DNA of 64,000 nucleotides from CAWAPD01 sp963783865 (GTDB lineage Bacteria; Actinomycetota; Thermoleophilia; UBA2241): contig CAWAPD010000001.1 of assembly GCA_963783865.1 (NCBI GenBank), positions 806,001-870,000 on the forward strand, written 5' to 3'. The translations under genes and the position numbers were made by a program. Shown piece after piece: positions 55,506 through 63,781 of the stretch. The notes beneath the pieces are model-generated. The model was not told where the DNA came from. It ran no database searches and worked only from the letters and a program-made list of their open reading frames with translations. How positions within the stretch are numbered: the first letter of the stretch is position 1; each line of letters starts with the position of its first letter.

Positions 55506-55586
55506 GGGGGTCTCGCTCTCTCGCGGCGCTGCCGCGGTGGTGACTGGGGATGAGCCAAGCGTACCCCCCGAGAACGGTGGCCGACC

Positions 55587-55600
55587 TTGACCTTGGTCAA
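55587..55600. promoter_or_regulatory. Crp/Fnr-type operator TTGACCTTGGTCAA
   Basis: TTGAC-N4-GTCAA matches the Fnr/Dnr consensus layout (TTGAT-N4-ATCAA). It lies upstream of the ferredoxin-cooS pair and next to a Crp/Fnr regulator gene, its likely reader. Confidence 0.6.
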
Positions 55601-55819
55601 GACGCCTCGACCACCTCGGTGAACAGGTCGAGGTGGCCGGTGTCCCGGTCCCTGTCGGCCCTGGGTCGGGCCCCGTTGCCCCTTCTGGTGGACGAGCGGC
55701 GCGGACGACTACGCTGGCCTCCCCCTCGCCTGCGGGTCTCGTCGCAGCGCCTCATACCCGGCGATCGGCCGGTCGCAGCCGTTGTCGACGGAAGTCAAGA
55801 GGCCGGGGCCGGCGCAGAG

Positions 55820-55846
55820 GGGCGGCGGGGCAAGGCCCCGCCGCCC
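55820..55846 (-). terminator. 12-bp hairpin after crp/fnr gene
   Basis: GGGCGGCGGGGC pairs with GCCCCGCCGCCC around AAG, 21 bases beyond the crp/fnr stop. Confidence 0.6.
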
Positions 55847-55867
55847 TCGCTCCCGGAGGCGCTGGTC

Positions 55868-56539
55868 CTACTGCTGCGCCAGCCGCTCCAGCGCCGGCCG
55901 GTTCAGGATCTCGAAGCTCGGGCCGCTGACGGCGATCAGCCGCGAGCGCACGAACCGGTTGAGCGTGCGGCTGAGCGTCTCGGGCACGGTGCCGAGGCGC
56001 GCCGCGAGCTCCTGCTTGCTGGTCGGCAGGTGGCAGTGTGACGGCGTGCCCTGCTCGCTGCAGAGCTCGAGCAGGTAGCGCGCCAGACGCGCCGGCACCG
56101 GCAGCAGCAGTTCCTCGACGCGCTGGTTGAGCATGACCATGAGCTGGGCCATCGTGCTGAGCAGCACGATCCCGGTCTCGGGCTCGTCGACGACCAGCCG
56201 CCTGAAGTCGGCGACGCCGAATTGGTAGAGCACGGTATCGGCCATCGTCTCGGCGCTCGCCGGGAACGCGTCGCTGTACAGGACCGACTCGGCGAAGGTC
56301 TGGCCGGGGCGCACGTGGCGCAGCGTCGCCGTGCGCCCGTCGCGGAACGTCTTGTAGACCTTCACGGCGCCGCTGCCCACGAGGTAGAAGGCATCGGCCG
56401 TGTCGCCCTGCAGGAAGACGGTGCGGCCGGCGGGCAGCCGCCGGGCCTGGGCGATCGCCGCGAGCTTGGCGAGCTGCGCGTCGTCGAGTCCGGCGAAGAG
56501 CGGGGTGCCGCGAAGATCCTCGATGACGCTCATGGTCAA
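55868..56539 (-). CDS. Crp/Fnr-family transcriptional regulator
   Basis: 223 residues. The N-terminal cNMP-type beta-barrel shows LPAGRTVFLQGDTADAFYLVGSGAVKVYK (quoted in part), VRPGQTFAESVLYSD; a dimer helix follows, then the helix-turn-helix TSKQELAARLGTVPETLSRTLNRF (recognition helix PETLSRTL). It lacks the N-terminal Cys of Fnr and the His/Cys pair of CooA at the 'QTFAES' region, so neither an Fe-S nor a CooA-type haem sensor is indicated. It resembles Dnr-like regulators that sense NO or redox state. Same strand as the cooS unit. Confidence 0.85.
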   Translation of the reverse strand: MTMSVIEDLRGTPLFAGLDDAQLAKLAAIAQARRLPAGRTVFLQGDTADAFYLVGSGAVKVYKTFRDGRTATLRHVRPGQTFAESVLYSDAFPASAETMADTVLYQFGVADFRRLVVDEPETGIVLLSTMAQLMVMLNQRVEELLLPVPARLARYLLELCSEQGTPSHCHLPTSKQELAARLGTVPETLSRTLNRFVRSRLIAVSGPSFEILNRPALERLAQQ

Positions 56540-56549
56540 AAGTATAGGC

Positions 56550-56614
56550 GAGGGCGGCGGGCGGCGGGGCTCGTGGCGGCGTGCACGCCGCCACGAGCCC
56601 CGCCGCCCGCCCTC
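56550..56614. terminator. 65-base near-perfect palindrome
   Basis: The left arm (56550-56583) and the right arm (56584-56614) match except for one extra GGC, with no loop; the centre is GGCGTG-CACGCC. It lies between the cytochrome stop (56636) and the crp/fnr start (56539), both on the minus strand. It is the longest of the palindrome family. Confidence 0.65.
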
Positions 56615-56635
56615 ACGACCGCGGGCTGATGACCC

Positions 56636-57844
56636 TCACTTGGCCTTGAAGGTCCGCCACGCGGTCTTGGCCGCGGTGTGGGCCGTCGTCTTCGGGACCG
56701 AGGCCATGATGCGGTACGTCCCCTTCGTCTTGGCCCTGAACTTCCAGCTGTAGGCGCCGGTCGTGCCGTTGGTCGCCTTCGTGGCGGTTCCCGCCTTGAC
56801 CCACTTCGCGCCCTTCTTCTTCTGCGCGAGGAGCTTGACGGACTGTCCCGCAAGGCCGGCCGGTCCGAGCACGCCGCGGGCCGTCACGGTCTTTCCGGCC
56901 TTGATGCTCTTGCTGCTCAACTTGAGCGTCAGCGTCGCCTTGACGAGCTCCGTGCCGGCGAGCGCCGGCATATAGGTGGTGCCGTCGGTCTCGCCTTCGG
57001 AGATCGCGCGATAGAACGCACCCGGAGTGGCGCTCTTCACGGTGAACGTGTAGGTGCCGTCGACCGCTGTGTCGACCTCGGTCAGCGGCGCGTAGTCCGA
57101 GGCGGTCGGCGTCTTGACCTGGAGGTACACGTGCACCGCCCCGAGACCCGTCGCGCCGTGCTTCAGCGAGCCGCTCACCGTCTCGTCGCCGGCGGTCACT
57201 GCCGGGACTGCGGCGATGGTGAGCGTCGGCTTGACGAGCTGCGAGGCCGCGGGATGCGGCGTCATGCCTTCGTGGCACGTGGTGCAGGCGGTGGCGACGA
57301 ACGTCGGGTGCGGCGCGGGCGCTCCGTCGACCGGCGGGTTCGCGTGGCACGTCGTGCAGGTCGGCGGGCTGAAGACCGTCGCCTGGTGGTGCGGGCTGTC
57401 ACCTGGGTTCGTGTTGCTCGTGCTGGTTGCATGGCAGGTCGTGCAGGTACGCAGGTTGGAACCCTCGTGCTGGGCGACGGGGTGCGGCGTGACGGTGGTG
57501 CCGTACGTGTCGGGCGCCGACCACGTGTGGCACACGCCCGTGCAACCCGCCTGTGTGGTGTCGGGTTCGACTCCCGGCTTGTGGCAGGTCCAGCAGTTGT
57601 TGCCGGAGAGCGGGACGAAGTCCGTGTGGCACGACTGGCAGCCAGCATTGGTCCCAGGATGCGCGGGCGGCAGCGTCGTGTCGTCGGTATGGCACTTCAG
57701 ACACGCTGCGCCGCCGTGGGTGTAGTCCGTCCACGCGAACGCCGCCGGCGCTCCGATCGACAGCGTTGCGACCGTGAGCAGCGCGAGGACCAGCACGGCC
57801 ACCCACCGTCCCCGATGATGACCAAAGTCGTTCGTCCGGCCCAT
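56636..57844 (-). CDS. Secreted multihaem c-type cytochrome with Ig-like tail
   Basis: 402 residues. A signal peptide (VLVLALLTVATLSIGAPAA) precedes a haem region with six CxxCH motifs (Cys48, 69, 84, 134, 163, 187) and one CxxxCH (CTGVCH, 101-106), and many spare His for axial ligation. From about residue 205 two beta-sandwich domains follow: a carboxypeptidase-regulatory-like one (VSGSLKHGATGLGAVHVYL) and an Ig-like one (KAGKTVTARGVLGPAGLAG). The layout suggests a surface electron carrier anchored or spaced by Ig-like domains. No terminal reductase, porin or ccm genes are in the window. Confidence 0.85.
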   Translation of the reverse strand: MGRTNDFGHHRGRWVAVLVLALLTVATLSIGAPAAFAWTDYTHGGAACLKCHTDDTTLPPAHPGTNAGCQSCHTDFVPLSGNNCWTCHKPGVEPDTTQAGCTGVCHTWSAPDTYGTTVTPHPVAQHEGSNLRTCTTCHATSTSNTNPGDSPHHQATVFSPPTCTTCHANPPVDGAPAPHPTFVATACTTCHEGMTPHPAASQLVKPTLTIAAVPAVTAGDETVSGSLKHGATGLGAVHVYLQVKTPTASDYAPLTEVDTAVDGTYTFTVKSATPGAFYRAISEGETDGTTYMPALAGTELVKATLTLKLSSKSIKAGKTVTARGVLGPAGLAGQSVKLLAQKKKGAKWVKAGTATKATNGTTGAYSWKFRAKTKGTYRIMASVPKTTAHTAAKTAWRTFKAK

Positions 57845-57972
57845 GGCTCCCCCTTGGTCGACTAGCTACGGCTCCCTTGGCAGGTCACCACTCTATCCGG
57901 ATGGGGTGGAACCCTAACCGTAAAGGGCGACGGCGCGAACGCGCCGCCGCCGCCGGATCCGGCCCGCCGCTT

Positions 57973-59217
57973 CTAGGCCCGCGATCTCACCGCCACGACG
58001 GCGACGTCGTCAGCCAGGGGCTCGCCGTTGGCCTGCTCGACCTCGTCGAGCAGCCGGGCGAGCCCGTCCGCATCCGCGAGATAGGTCGGATCGTCGCCCA
58101 GCTTCCGCATGAGCCCCTCTTCGCCCAGGCGCTCCGTCTCACCGGGACTGAGGCGGGCCTCGGTCAGCCCATCGGTGTAGACGAACAGCACCCAGCCGTC
58201 GGGCAGATCGATGGTGGTGGGGCGATGCCCGTCGAGGCCGAAGGGCCCGAGCGCCGGCCCGGGGCTGACGTCGAGCATGCTGACGTCGCCCGCGCTGACC
58301 AGGAGCGGCGGGGCGTGGCCGCAACACACGACCTGCGCCTGCCCGGCGGCGTGGTCGATCTGGGCGAGACACACCGTCGCGAACATCTCGCCGGCGGGGT
58401 CGTTCTCGGCGACCATCGCGTCGAGGCTGCGCAGGATCTGATCCACGGGGGTCTCGACGAGTCGGAGCGCTCGCCACCCAGCGCGCAGTCGCGCACCCAG
58501 CGCGGCCGCCTGCGGGCCGTGGCCCGCGACGTCGCCGACGATGAGGGCGAGGTTGTCGTCGGGCAGGCGGAGCACGTCGTAGAAGTCACCACCGAGTTGC
58601 AGCCGGGCCTCGCTGGGTCGGTAGATCGCGAGGATGTGCAGGCTGGGGTGAGTCAACGGCTCCGGTGGCAGCAGAGCCGCCTCGAGGCTGGCGTGCAGAA
58701 GCGCCACTTCGTCCTGCGCCCGCCGGGCCGCGTCTGCGGCGGCCAGATTGGCCGCCGCATCCCGGCGTTTCTCAGCCTGCTCGCGCAGCGCATCGGCCAG
58801 AAGGCCGGACACGACGCCCGTCGACACCCAGAGGGCGACCGAGACGATGCTGGCCAGCGTGTCGCCGCGGGCTCCCGAGCTTGCGACGGTGATGTAGTAG
58901 ACGGCCCCGCCCGCGATCGCGACGCCCGCTCCCACGACGGGGCCGGCAAGCGCGCCCGCCATCACGGCCGTCAGCGCCATGACCGAACCCGGGATGCCGA
59001 GGATGTGGCGGGTCTGGTCCACGAGCCCGAGCGCGATCATGAAAGCGCTCTCGATCGCGAACGCTACGAAGAAGACGATCCAAGACCAGCGGCCACCACG
59101 ACGCGGCCTCGCCAGCGCTTGGGCCAGAGGCGAGAGGTTCTCGAGGTCAGCAGACGTCGCGTCTCTCGCCCTGCCTGTCGCTGCGACCGCACCTATGGGC
59201 TGGGCTTGATATTCCAT
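57973..59217 (-). CDS. Membrane PP2C/SpoIIE-family serine phosphatase
   Basis: 414 residues. The N-terminal 150 hold four or five membrane helices (WSWIVFFVAFAIESAFMIAL, AGPVVGAGVAIAGGAVYYI, VSVALWVSTGVVSGLLADAL), then a short coiled coil (LREQAEKRRDAAANLAAADAA). The catalytic domain shows LQLGGDFYDVLRL, VGDVAGHGPQAAAL, CCGHAPPLLV, FVYTDGLTEAR and DDVAVVAV with its metal-binding Asp. RsbU-like proteins dephosphorylate anti-anti-sigma factors in stress signalling. No partner gene lies nearby. Divergent from the riboswitch. Confidence 0.87.
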   Translation of the reverse strand: MEYQAQPIGAVAATGRARDATSADLENLSPLAQALARPRRGGRWSWIVFFVAFAIESAFMIALGLVDQTRHILGIPGSVMALTAVMAGALAGPVVGAGVAIAGGAVYYITVASSGARGDTLASIVSVALWVSTGVVSGLLADALREQAEKRRDAAANLAAADAARRAQDEVALLHASLEAALLPPEPLTHPSLHILAIYRPSEARLQLGGDFYDVLRLPDDNLALIVGDVAGHGPQAAALGARLRAGWRALRLVETPVDQILRSLDAMVAENDPAGEMFATVCLAQIDHAAGQAQVVCCGHAPPLLVSAGDVSMLDVSPGPALGPFGLDGHRPTTIDLPDGWVLFVYTDGLTEARLSPGETERLGEEGLMRKLGDDPTYLADADGLARLLDEVEQANGEPLADDVAVVAVRSRA

Positions 59218-59314
59218 AGGAAGAAACCATATTACGCCCGGATTCGAGGGTCTCGCAACACTTTCGACCTGCCTGCCGAGCGGGCCGAGCGCGCCGTTTG
59301 ACGCCGCCCGCGCC

Positions 59315-59478
59315 GGTGGTCTAGGCTTCGCCCCGTTCCCTCGGTACGCGGGAAGCCGGTCATACGCCGGCGCTGCCCCGCAACTGTAGCCGCCGACGAA
59401 CGCCGCACACCGCCACTGTCCTTCGGGATGGGAAGGCGCGGCCAGTAGGACGAAGCGGAAGCCAGGACACCGCGCCAG
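59315..59478 (+). ncRNA. Cobalamin (B12) riboswitch
   Basis: The conserved blocks are in order: CGGTACGCGGGAAGCCGGTC, GCTGCCCCGCAACTGTA (59372-59388), CCACTG (59413-59418), GGGATGGGAAGGCGCGG, and the B12 box GAAGCCAGGACACCGCGCC (59457-59475). They match the adenosylcobalamin riboswitch consensus. It lies upstream of cobU on the same strand and should shut off the operon when B12 is plentiful. Confidence 0.9.
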
Positions 59479-59544
59479 AGGGGGCACTGCGTTGAACGCC
59501 TCGAGGGAGGGCTGCGGTGCGAACAGAGCAAGTGCATCCGCGGC

Positions 59545-59563
59545 TCCGGTCCACAGGACCGGG
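59545..59563 (+). terminator. Expression-platform hairpin after riboswitch
   Basis: TCCGGTCC-ACA-GGACCGGG, a compact stem followed by GTCGTTT, lies between the B12 box and the cobU GTG. It may be the terminator of the riboswitch, or a stem that hides the ribosome site further on. Confidence 0.45.
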
Positions 59564-59628
59564 GTCGTTTCCGTTGGGCCGTGCGGCCCGCGCTCCGCGT
59601 GCGATCGCTCGTCGGCGGGTGACGGGCC

Positions 59629-60423
59629 GTGGCTGACGGCCGGCTGATCCTGGTGACGGGGGGCGCGAGGAGCGGCAAGAGCATCTTCGCCGAGAGGTAC
59701 GCCGCGCAGCTGACCGCTCCTCGCGCCCCCCGGGACGTCCCGAACGCCGCCGGCCTCGGGCCGGCGGCTTCAGAAGCTTCTCACATGGGCTCGCGACCCA
59801 ACGACGCGGCCGGCGCCGCTCCTTCTCCTCCTCAGTCCGGCGCCGGCCGCGTCACCTACATCGCGACCGCCGAGGTCAACGACGACGAGATGCGGGCGCG
59901 CGTCGCGGCCCACCGCGACGCGCGCCCGTCCACCTGGCTCACCGTCGAGGCTCCCCTCGACGTGCCGGCCGCGGTGCGCGCCCACGCCGCAGCGACCGAC
60001 GTCTTCCTAGTCGACTGCGTGACCTTCTGGGTGAGCAACCTCTTGTTCAGCGCCGGCGATTTCGGCGGCACCGTGCCCGAAGGGCTCGGCAACTTCGACA
60101 AGCAGTTCATCCCGCTCGAGCAGGAGCGGGCGGCGGCCGCGCGCGTCGACGCCGCGGTCGACGAGCTGCTGGCCGCCGTGCGCGCCGCCGCCGCCCCCCT
60201 GATCGCCGTCACCAACGAGATCGGCCTCGGGCTGGTGCCCGAATACCCGCTCAGCCGCCTGTACCGCGACCTGCTCGGCAAGGCCAACCAGCGCCTCGCG
60301 GCGGCCGCCGGCGAGGCGTACCTCCTCGTCGCCGGCCGCCCCCTCGACCTGACCGCACTCTCGCGCTCGCCGCTGACCGGCGGCTCGCCGCTCGATCCCG
60401 ATCCGACCAAGGAGACACCGTGA
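59629..60423 (+). CDS. cobU: CobU/CobP adenosylcobinamide kinase / guanylyltransferase
   Basis: 264 residues. LILVTGGARSGKSIFAERYA is the P-loop; YIATAEVNDDEMRARVAAHRDARPSTWLTVE (quoted across the site), FLVDCVTFWVSNLL, VTNEIGLGLVPEYPLSRLYRDLLGKANQ and AGRPLDL complete the family pattern. It phosphorylates adenosylcobinamide and adds GMP. About 45 residues (29-73, TAPRAPRD to PPQSGAG) are inserted between the P-loop helix and the next strand; the family has about six there. The insert is encoded by palindromes. GTG 59629; the stop overlaps the cobT start. Confidence 0.92.
   Translation: MADGRLILVTGGARSGKSIFAERYAAQLTAPRAPRDVPNAAGLGPAASEASHMGSRPNDAAGAAPSPPQSGAGRVTYIATAEVNDDEMRARVAAHRDARPSTWLTVEAPLDVPAAVRAHAAATDVFLVDCVTFWVSNLLFSAGDFGGTVPEGLGNFDKQFIPLEQERAAAARVDAAVDELLAAVRAAAAPLIAVTNEIGLGLVPEYPLSRLYRDLLGKANQRLAAAAGEAYLLVAGRPLDLTALSRSPLTGGSPLDPDPTKETP
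59658..59853. repeat. Three inverted repeats forming the cobU insertion
   Basis: (1) GGGGGGCGCGAGGAGCGG (59658-59675, the P-loop codons) is repeated inverted and perfect at 59714-59731. (2) GCCGCCGGCC-TCG-GGCCGGCGGC, 59746-59768. (3) GACGCGGCCGGCGCCG at 59803-59818 with its perfect complement at 59838-59853. All stay in frame. Confidence 0.7.
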
Positions 60424-61523
60424 CACCCCCGTTCGACGCCATCGCCCTCGACCGCACCATCGGCCGCATCGCCCCGCTCGACGCCGGCGCCATGCGGGCC
60501 GCCGAGGCGCGCCAGCTGCAGCTGACCAAGCCGCCCAAGGCGCTCGGCCGTCTCGAGACGATCTCGATCCGGCTCGCCGGTATCACGGCCGACCCCACGC
60601 CGCGGATCGAGGCCAAGGTGGTCGCCGTCATGGCCGCCGACCACGGGGTCACGGCCGAGGGCGTCAGCGCCTTCCCGGCCGAGGTCACGCCGGCGATGGT
60701 GATGAACTTCGCCGCCGGCGGCGCCGCGATCAACGTGCTGGCCCGCCACGTCGGCGCCCGTGTGGCGGTCACCGACGTGGGCGTGAACGCCGACCTGAGC
60801 GGCGCCGCCGGCGTCCGCCACAACAAGATCCGCATGGGCACGGCCAACATGGCGCGGGGCCCGGCGATGACGCGTGACGAGGCGCTGCGGGCGATCGGCG
60901 TCGGCGTGGAGCTGGTCGATGAAGAGCTGGCGCGGGGCCTCGACCTGATCGCTCTCGGCGACATGGGCATCGGCAACACCACCGCCAGCTCGGCGGTGAT
61001 CGCCGCGCTGACCGGCCTGCCGCCCGCCAAGGTGACCGGCCGCGGCACCGGCATCTCCGAGGACGCGCTGCCGGCCAAGGTGGCGGTGATCGAGAAGGCC
61101 TTGAAGGTCAACGCGCCGCAGCGCGACGACCCCGTCGACGTGCTGGCCAAGGTCGGCGGTCTCGAGATCGCCGCCCTGGCCGGTGTGGTCCTGGCCGCTG
61201 CCGCCAACCGCGTGCCGGTCGTGATGGACGGGTTCATCTCGGCGGCCGCGGTCCTGGCCGCGGTACGTCTCTGCCATGAGGCCGTGGACTACATCCTGCC
61301 AAGCCACGTCTCGATCGAGATCGGCCACCAGGCGGTGCTCGACGAGCTGGGTCTCGTGCCGCTGTTCGACCTGCAGATGCGGCTCGGCGAGGGGACCGGC
61401 GCGGCGCTGGCGATGAGCATCATCGAGGCGTCGGCCAAGATCCTGGCCGAGATGGCGACCTTCGAGAGCGCCGGCGTGGCCGGCGACCCGAACACCGCCG
61501 ATGCCGATCTCAAGCGGGGATGA
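60420..61523 (+). CDS. cobT: Nicotinate-nucleotide:DMB phosphoribosyltransferase
   Basis: 367 residues. LTKPPKALGRLETISIRLAG, VAVMAADHGVTAEGVSAFP, MVMNFAAGGAAINVLAR, LIALGDMGIGNTTASSAV, GRGTGISEDAL, MDGFISAAAVLAAV and LRLGEGTGAALAMSI with the catalytic Glu. It activates the lower ligand (dimethylbenzimidazole) for B12 assembly. GTG start within the cobU stop; translational coupling is likely. Confidence 0.95.
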   Translation: MTPPFDAIALDRTIGRIAPLDAGAMRAAEARQLQLTKPPKALGRLETISIRLAGITADPTPRIEAKVVAVMAADHGVTAEGVSAFPAEVTPAMVMNFAAGGAAINVLARHVGARVAVTDVGVNADLSGAAGVRHNKIRMGTANMARGPAMTRDEALRAIGVGVELVDEELARGLDLIALGDMGIGNTTASSAVIAALTGLPPAKVTGRGTGISEDALPAKVAVIEKALKVNAPQRDDPVDVLAKVGGLEIAALAGVVLAAAANRVPVVMDGFISAAAVLAAVRLCHEAVDYILPSHVSIEIGHQAVLDELGLVPLFDLQMRLGEGTGAALAMSIIEASAKILAEMATFESAGVAGDPNTADADLKRG

Positions 61524-61608
61524 CGGCCGCGCCGTAGAACTGCTCTGGTGCACCGCGCGACGGGCCGTACGACGGACCGTGAAGCGCGACCAGAGGGATG
61601 GTGGTCAC

Positions 61609-62919
61609 GTGAGCATCTTCAGGCGCAAGAAAGACAAGGACGACTGGGATTTCTGGAAGCCCACGGACTCTGCTCCGTCGGCAGACCGGGGCGCCGCCGC
61701 CTCGGACGAGGCGGCGGCGCCCGTCATTCCCGGCGCCCCCGAGGCGCCGGCTCCGGCTCCACCGGCGCCGTTAGGACCCGAAGAGATCCCGCTTGCGGGC
61801 CAAGCCGCGCCCAGCGAGGGCGCGACAGATGCGTCGCCGCCGGAGGCGGCGATCGTCGCCCTGCCGCCCGACTCCGGGGTCCCCGCGCCCTCGCCGGCCG
61901 ACATCGGTGCGCCTCCGGCTGCCGATGCTCCGGCAACGCCCGCCGGTGCCGGCGCGACGCCGTCCGCGGGGCCCGGGCCGGACACTCCAGTCGCCGAGAC
62001 CCCCGCGACGTGGGAGTCGGTCGAGTGGGTCGAGACCTCGCCGCCGCCGGTGACGCACATCGAGGCACCGGAGGGCACGCAGCCGGGCGCCGAGGCGCGA
62101 GCCGAGGCGCGCGCCGAGTCGCGCGGCGAAGGAACGGAGGGCCTCGGCCGGGGGCGGCGGCACGCCGCCCCCGGCCGCGGCCTCGTCCTCGCCGTCACCT
62201 TCCTCACCGGTCTGCCGCTGCGCGCCTCCGAGGCCACGCCCGACGAGCTCTGGTCGAGCATGGCCTGGTATCCGCTCGTCGGCTTTGGCCTGGGCGTGGC
62301 CGGCTGGTGCGTCTACGCGCTGATGGGCGACATCGCCCCGGCCGCGGTGGCCGCGGTGGTGACCGTTGTCGCACTCGAGGCGTTCACCCGCGTGCTGCAT
62401 CTCGACGGCCTCATGGACACGTGCGACGGGTACTTTAGCGGCGCCTCGCGAGAGCGTGCCCTCGAGATCATGAAAGACAGCCGCACGGGTGCGATGGGCG
62501 TGTTCGGCGCCGTCGCCGTGATGCTGCTCAAGGTCACGGCGCTGGCCGCGCTCTCGCGCAGCGGCGCGGTCGTGCCCCTGCTCGTCGGCTGGACGGCGGC
62601 GCGGACGCTGCCGCCGATCGACGTGCGCTGGTTCCCCTACGCGCGCGAGGAGGGGACGGGCAAGGCCTTCACACGCGGCCGCGGCGACAACCCTCCGATC
62701 GTCGCTCTGGCGCTGCTCGTGATCGTGGCCGCCGCGACCGGCGGTGCGACCGGCCGCCTCGGCGGCGTGGTGGTCGTGGTGGTCGTCTCGCTGGCGCTGG
62801 CGCTGCTGGCCCAGCTGGCGGTCGCGCGCCGTCTCGGCGGCCTCACCGGCGACGTCTACGGCTTCGGCGTGGAGCTTGTCGAGACGGTGGCGCTGGTCGT
62901 CGCGGCGGCGCTGGCCTGA
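61609..62919 (+). CDS. cobS: Cobalamin synthase CobS with long disordered N-terminus
   Basis: 436 residues, about 180 longer than typical CobS. The first 185 are acidic then Pro/Ala-rich (KDDWDFWKPTDS, PGAPEAPAPAPPAPL), with no membrane segment. The CobS domain starts near LVLAVTFLTGLPL and shows WSSMAWYPLVGFGLGV, VLHLDGLMDTCDGYFSGASRERALEIMKDSRTGAMGVFG (active-site region; quoted across the site) and six or seven membrane helices. It joins adenosylcobinamide-GDP and alpha-ribazole at the membrane. GTG 61609. A 16-bp palindrome lies in the extension (61689-61722). Confidence 0.9.
   Translation: MSIFRRKKDKDDWDFWKPTDSAPSADRGAAASDEAAAPVIPGAPEAPAPAPPAPLGPEEIPLAGQAAPSEGATDASPPEAAIVALPPDSGVPAPSPADIGAPPAADAPATPAGAGATPSAGPGPDTPVAETPATWESVEWVETSPPPVTHIEAPEGTQPGAEARAEARAESRGEGTEGLGRGRRHAAPGRGLVLAVTFLTGLPLRASEATPDELWSSMAWYPLVGFGLGVAGWCVYALMGDIAPAAVAAVVTVVALEAFTRVLHLDGLMDTCDGYFSGASRERALEIMKDSRTGAMGVFGAVAVMLLKVTALAALSRSGAVVPLLVGWTAARTLPPIDVRWFPYAREEGTGKAFTRGRGDNPPIVALALLVIVAAATGGATGRLGGVVVVVVVSLALALLAQLAVARRLGGLTGDVYGFGVELVETVALVVAAALA
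61689..61722. repeat. 16-bp palindrome in cobS N-terminal extension
   Basis: GGGCGCCGCCGCCTCG pairs perfectly with CGAGGCGGCGGCGCCC around GA. It is translated in frame. Confidence 0.6.
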
Positions 62920-62990
62920 CGGCGGCACTCGCGGGGCTGCCGGGATGCGGGCGGCTGCGCCCGTCCCGCGGCGGCGGTAGACTCGACGAC

Positions 62991-63704
62991 GTGAAGCTCT
63001 ACCTCGTCCGTCACGGCGTCTCCACCGGCAACGTCCCCGGCCAGATGATCGGCTGGAGCGACCATCCGCTCTCGCCGCTCGGCGTGGAGCAGGCGCGCGC
63101 GGTTGCCGCCCGGCTGGCTCCGCTCGGCCCCATGCCCGTCTACGCGAGCGACCTGCCGCGGGCGGCGGCGACCGCGCGCGTCATCGCGGCCGAGTGGGCG
63201 CACGACGGGCCCGAGCCCGACGTGCGCCCCGACGCTCGCCTGCGCGAGATCGACCTGGGCGACCTCGAGGGCAGCTCCTGGGACGATTTCATGGCCGACG
63301 AAGGGCTGCAGCAGGCCTTCGCCGCCGAGCCGTTCGAGACGCGGCTGCCGGGCGGCGAGTCGCTGGCCCTGCTGCAGAGCCGCGTCGTCGGCGTGTTCCG
63401 CGAGATCCTGGCGGGCGACGACGACATCGCGTGCATCGTCGCCCACGACGGGCCCATCCGCTCGATCCTGAACCACGTGCTGCAGGCGCCGCCCGCGCGC
63501 TGGTGGACGCTGGCGACCAGCCACGGCGGACTCAGCCTGGTCGAGAGCGACGGCGACTGGGTCAGCCTGCGGTGCGTCAACGACACGAGCCACCTCGAGG
63601 CCGTCGCAGAGAGTGGTCGACAGGCGACGGACACGTCGTCCGGCCGAATCAGCAAGCTCGCGCGCCTGGCGAGCGAAGGGGCCGCAGCGTCAGACTCCGT
63701 CTGA
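62991..63704 (+). CDS. cobC: Histidine phosphatase, probable CobC
   Basis: 237 residues. The histidine-phosphatase motif LYLVRHGVSTGN is at the start, followed by GWSDHPLSPLGVEQARAVAARL, VYASDLPRAAATARVI, LREIDLGDLEGSSW and the second His in CIVAHDGPIRSIL. After cobS, an alpha-ribazole phosphatase role is the natural reading; by sequence alone a phosphoglycerate-mutase-like enzyme is also possible. The C-terminal 40 residues are polar and not conserved. GTG 62991. The stop lies in a hairpin. Confidence 0.8.
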   Translation: MKLYLVRHGVSTGNVPGQMIGWSDHPLSPLGVEQARAVAARLAPLGPMPVYASDLPRAAATARVIAAEWAHDGPEPDVRPDARLREIDLGDLEGSSWDDFMADEGLQQAFAAEPFETRLPGGESLALLQSRVVGVFREILAGDDDIACIVAHDGPIRSILNHVLQAPPARWWTLATSHGGLSLVESDGDWVSLRCVNDTSHLEAVAESGRQATDTSSGRISKLARLASEGAAASDSV

Positions 63705-63713
63705 CGCGGCCCC
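63678..63713. terminator. Terminator hairpin overlapping cobC stop
   Basis: GGGGCC-GCA-GCGTCAGAC pairs with GTCTGACGC-GGCCCC around TCC, with three unpaired bases on the left arm. It ends the cob operon and faces the convergent gene at the right edge. Confidence 0.65.
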
Positions 63714-63781
63714 GCGGTCGTGCGCCCGGCGGATCATCCCGGTCCGCGCGACCGGCCACTCACCCCCGGTCGCGCGCCGAG

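Larger units (their letters stand above)
55506..55867. other. 362-base region between ferredoxin and crp/fnr gene
   Basis: It contains the TTGAC-N4-GTCAA site (55587-55600), an inverted repeat CCACCTCG-N10-CGAGGTGG (about 55611-55636) and the hairpin 55820-55846 that ends the crp/fnr gene. The rest shows no gene or RNA that I recognise. Confidence 0.5.

Noticed and set aside
55868..56539. CooA, the haem CO sensor
   Set aside because: The region matching the CooA haem ligands (Cys75/His77) reads QTFAES without His or Cys, and the operator is Fnr-like.
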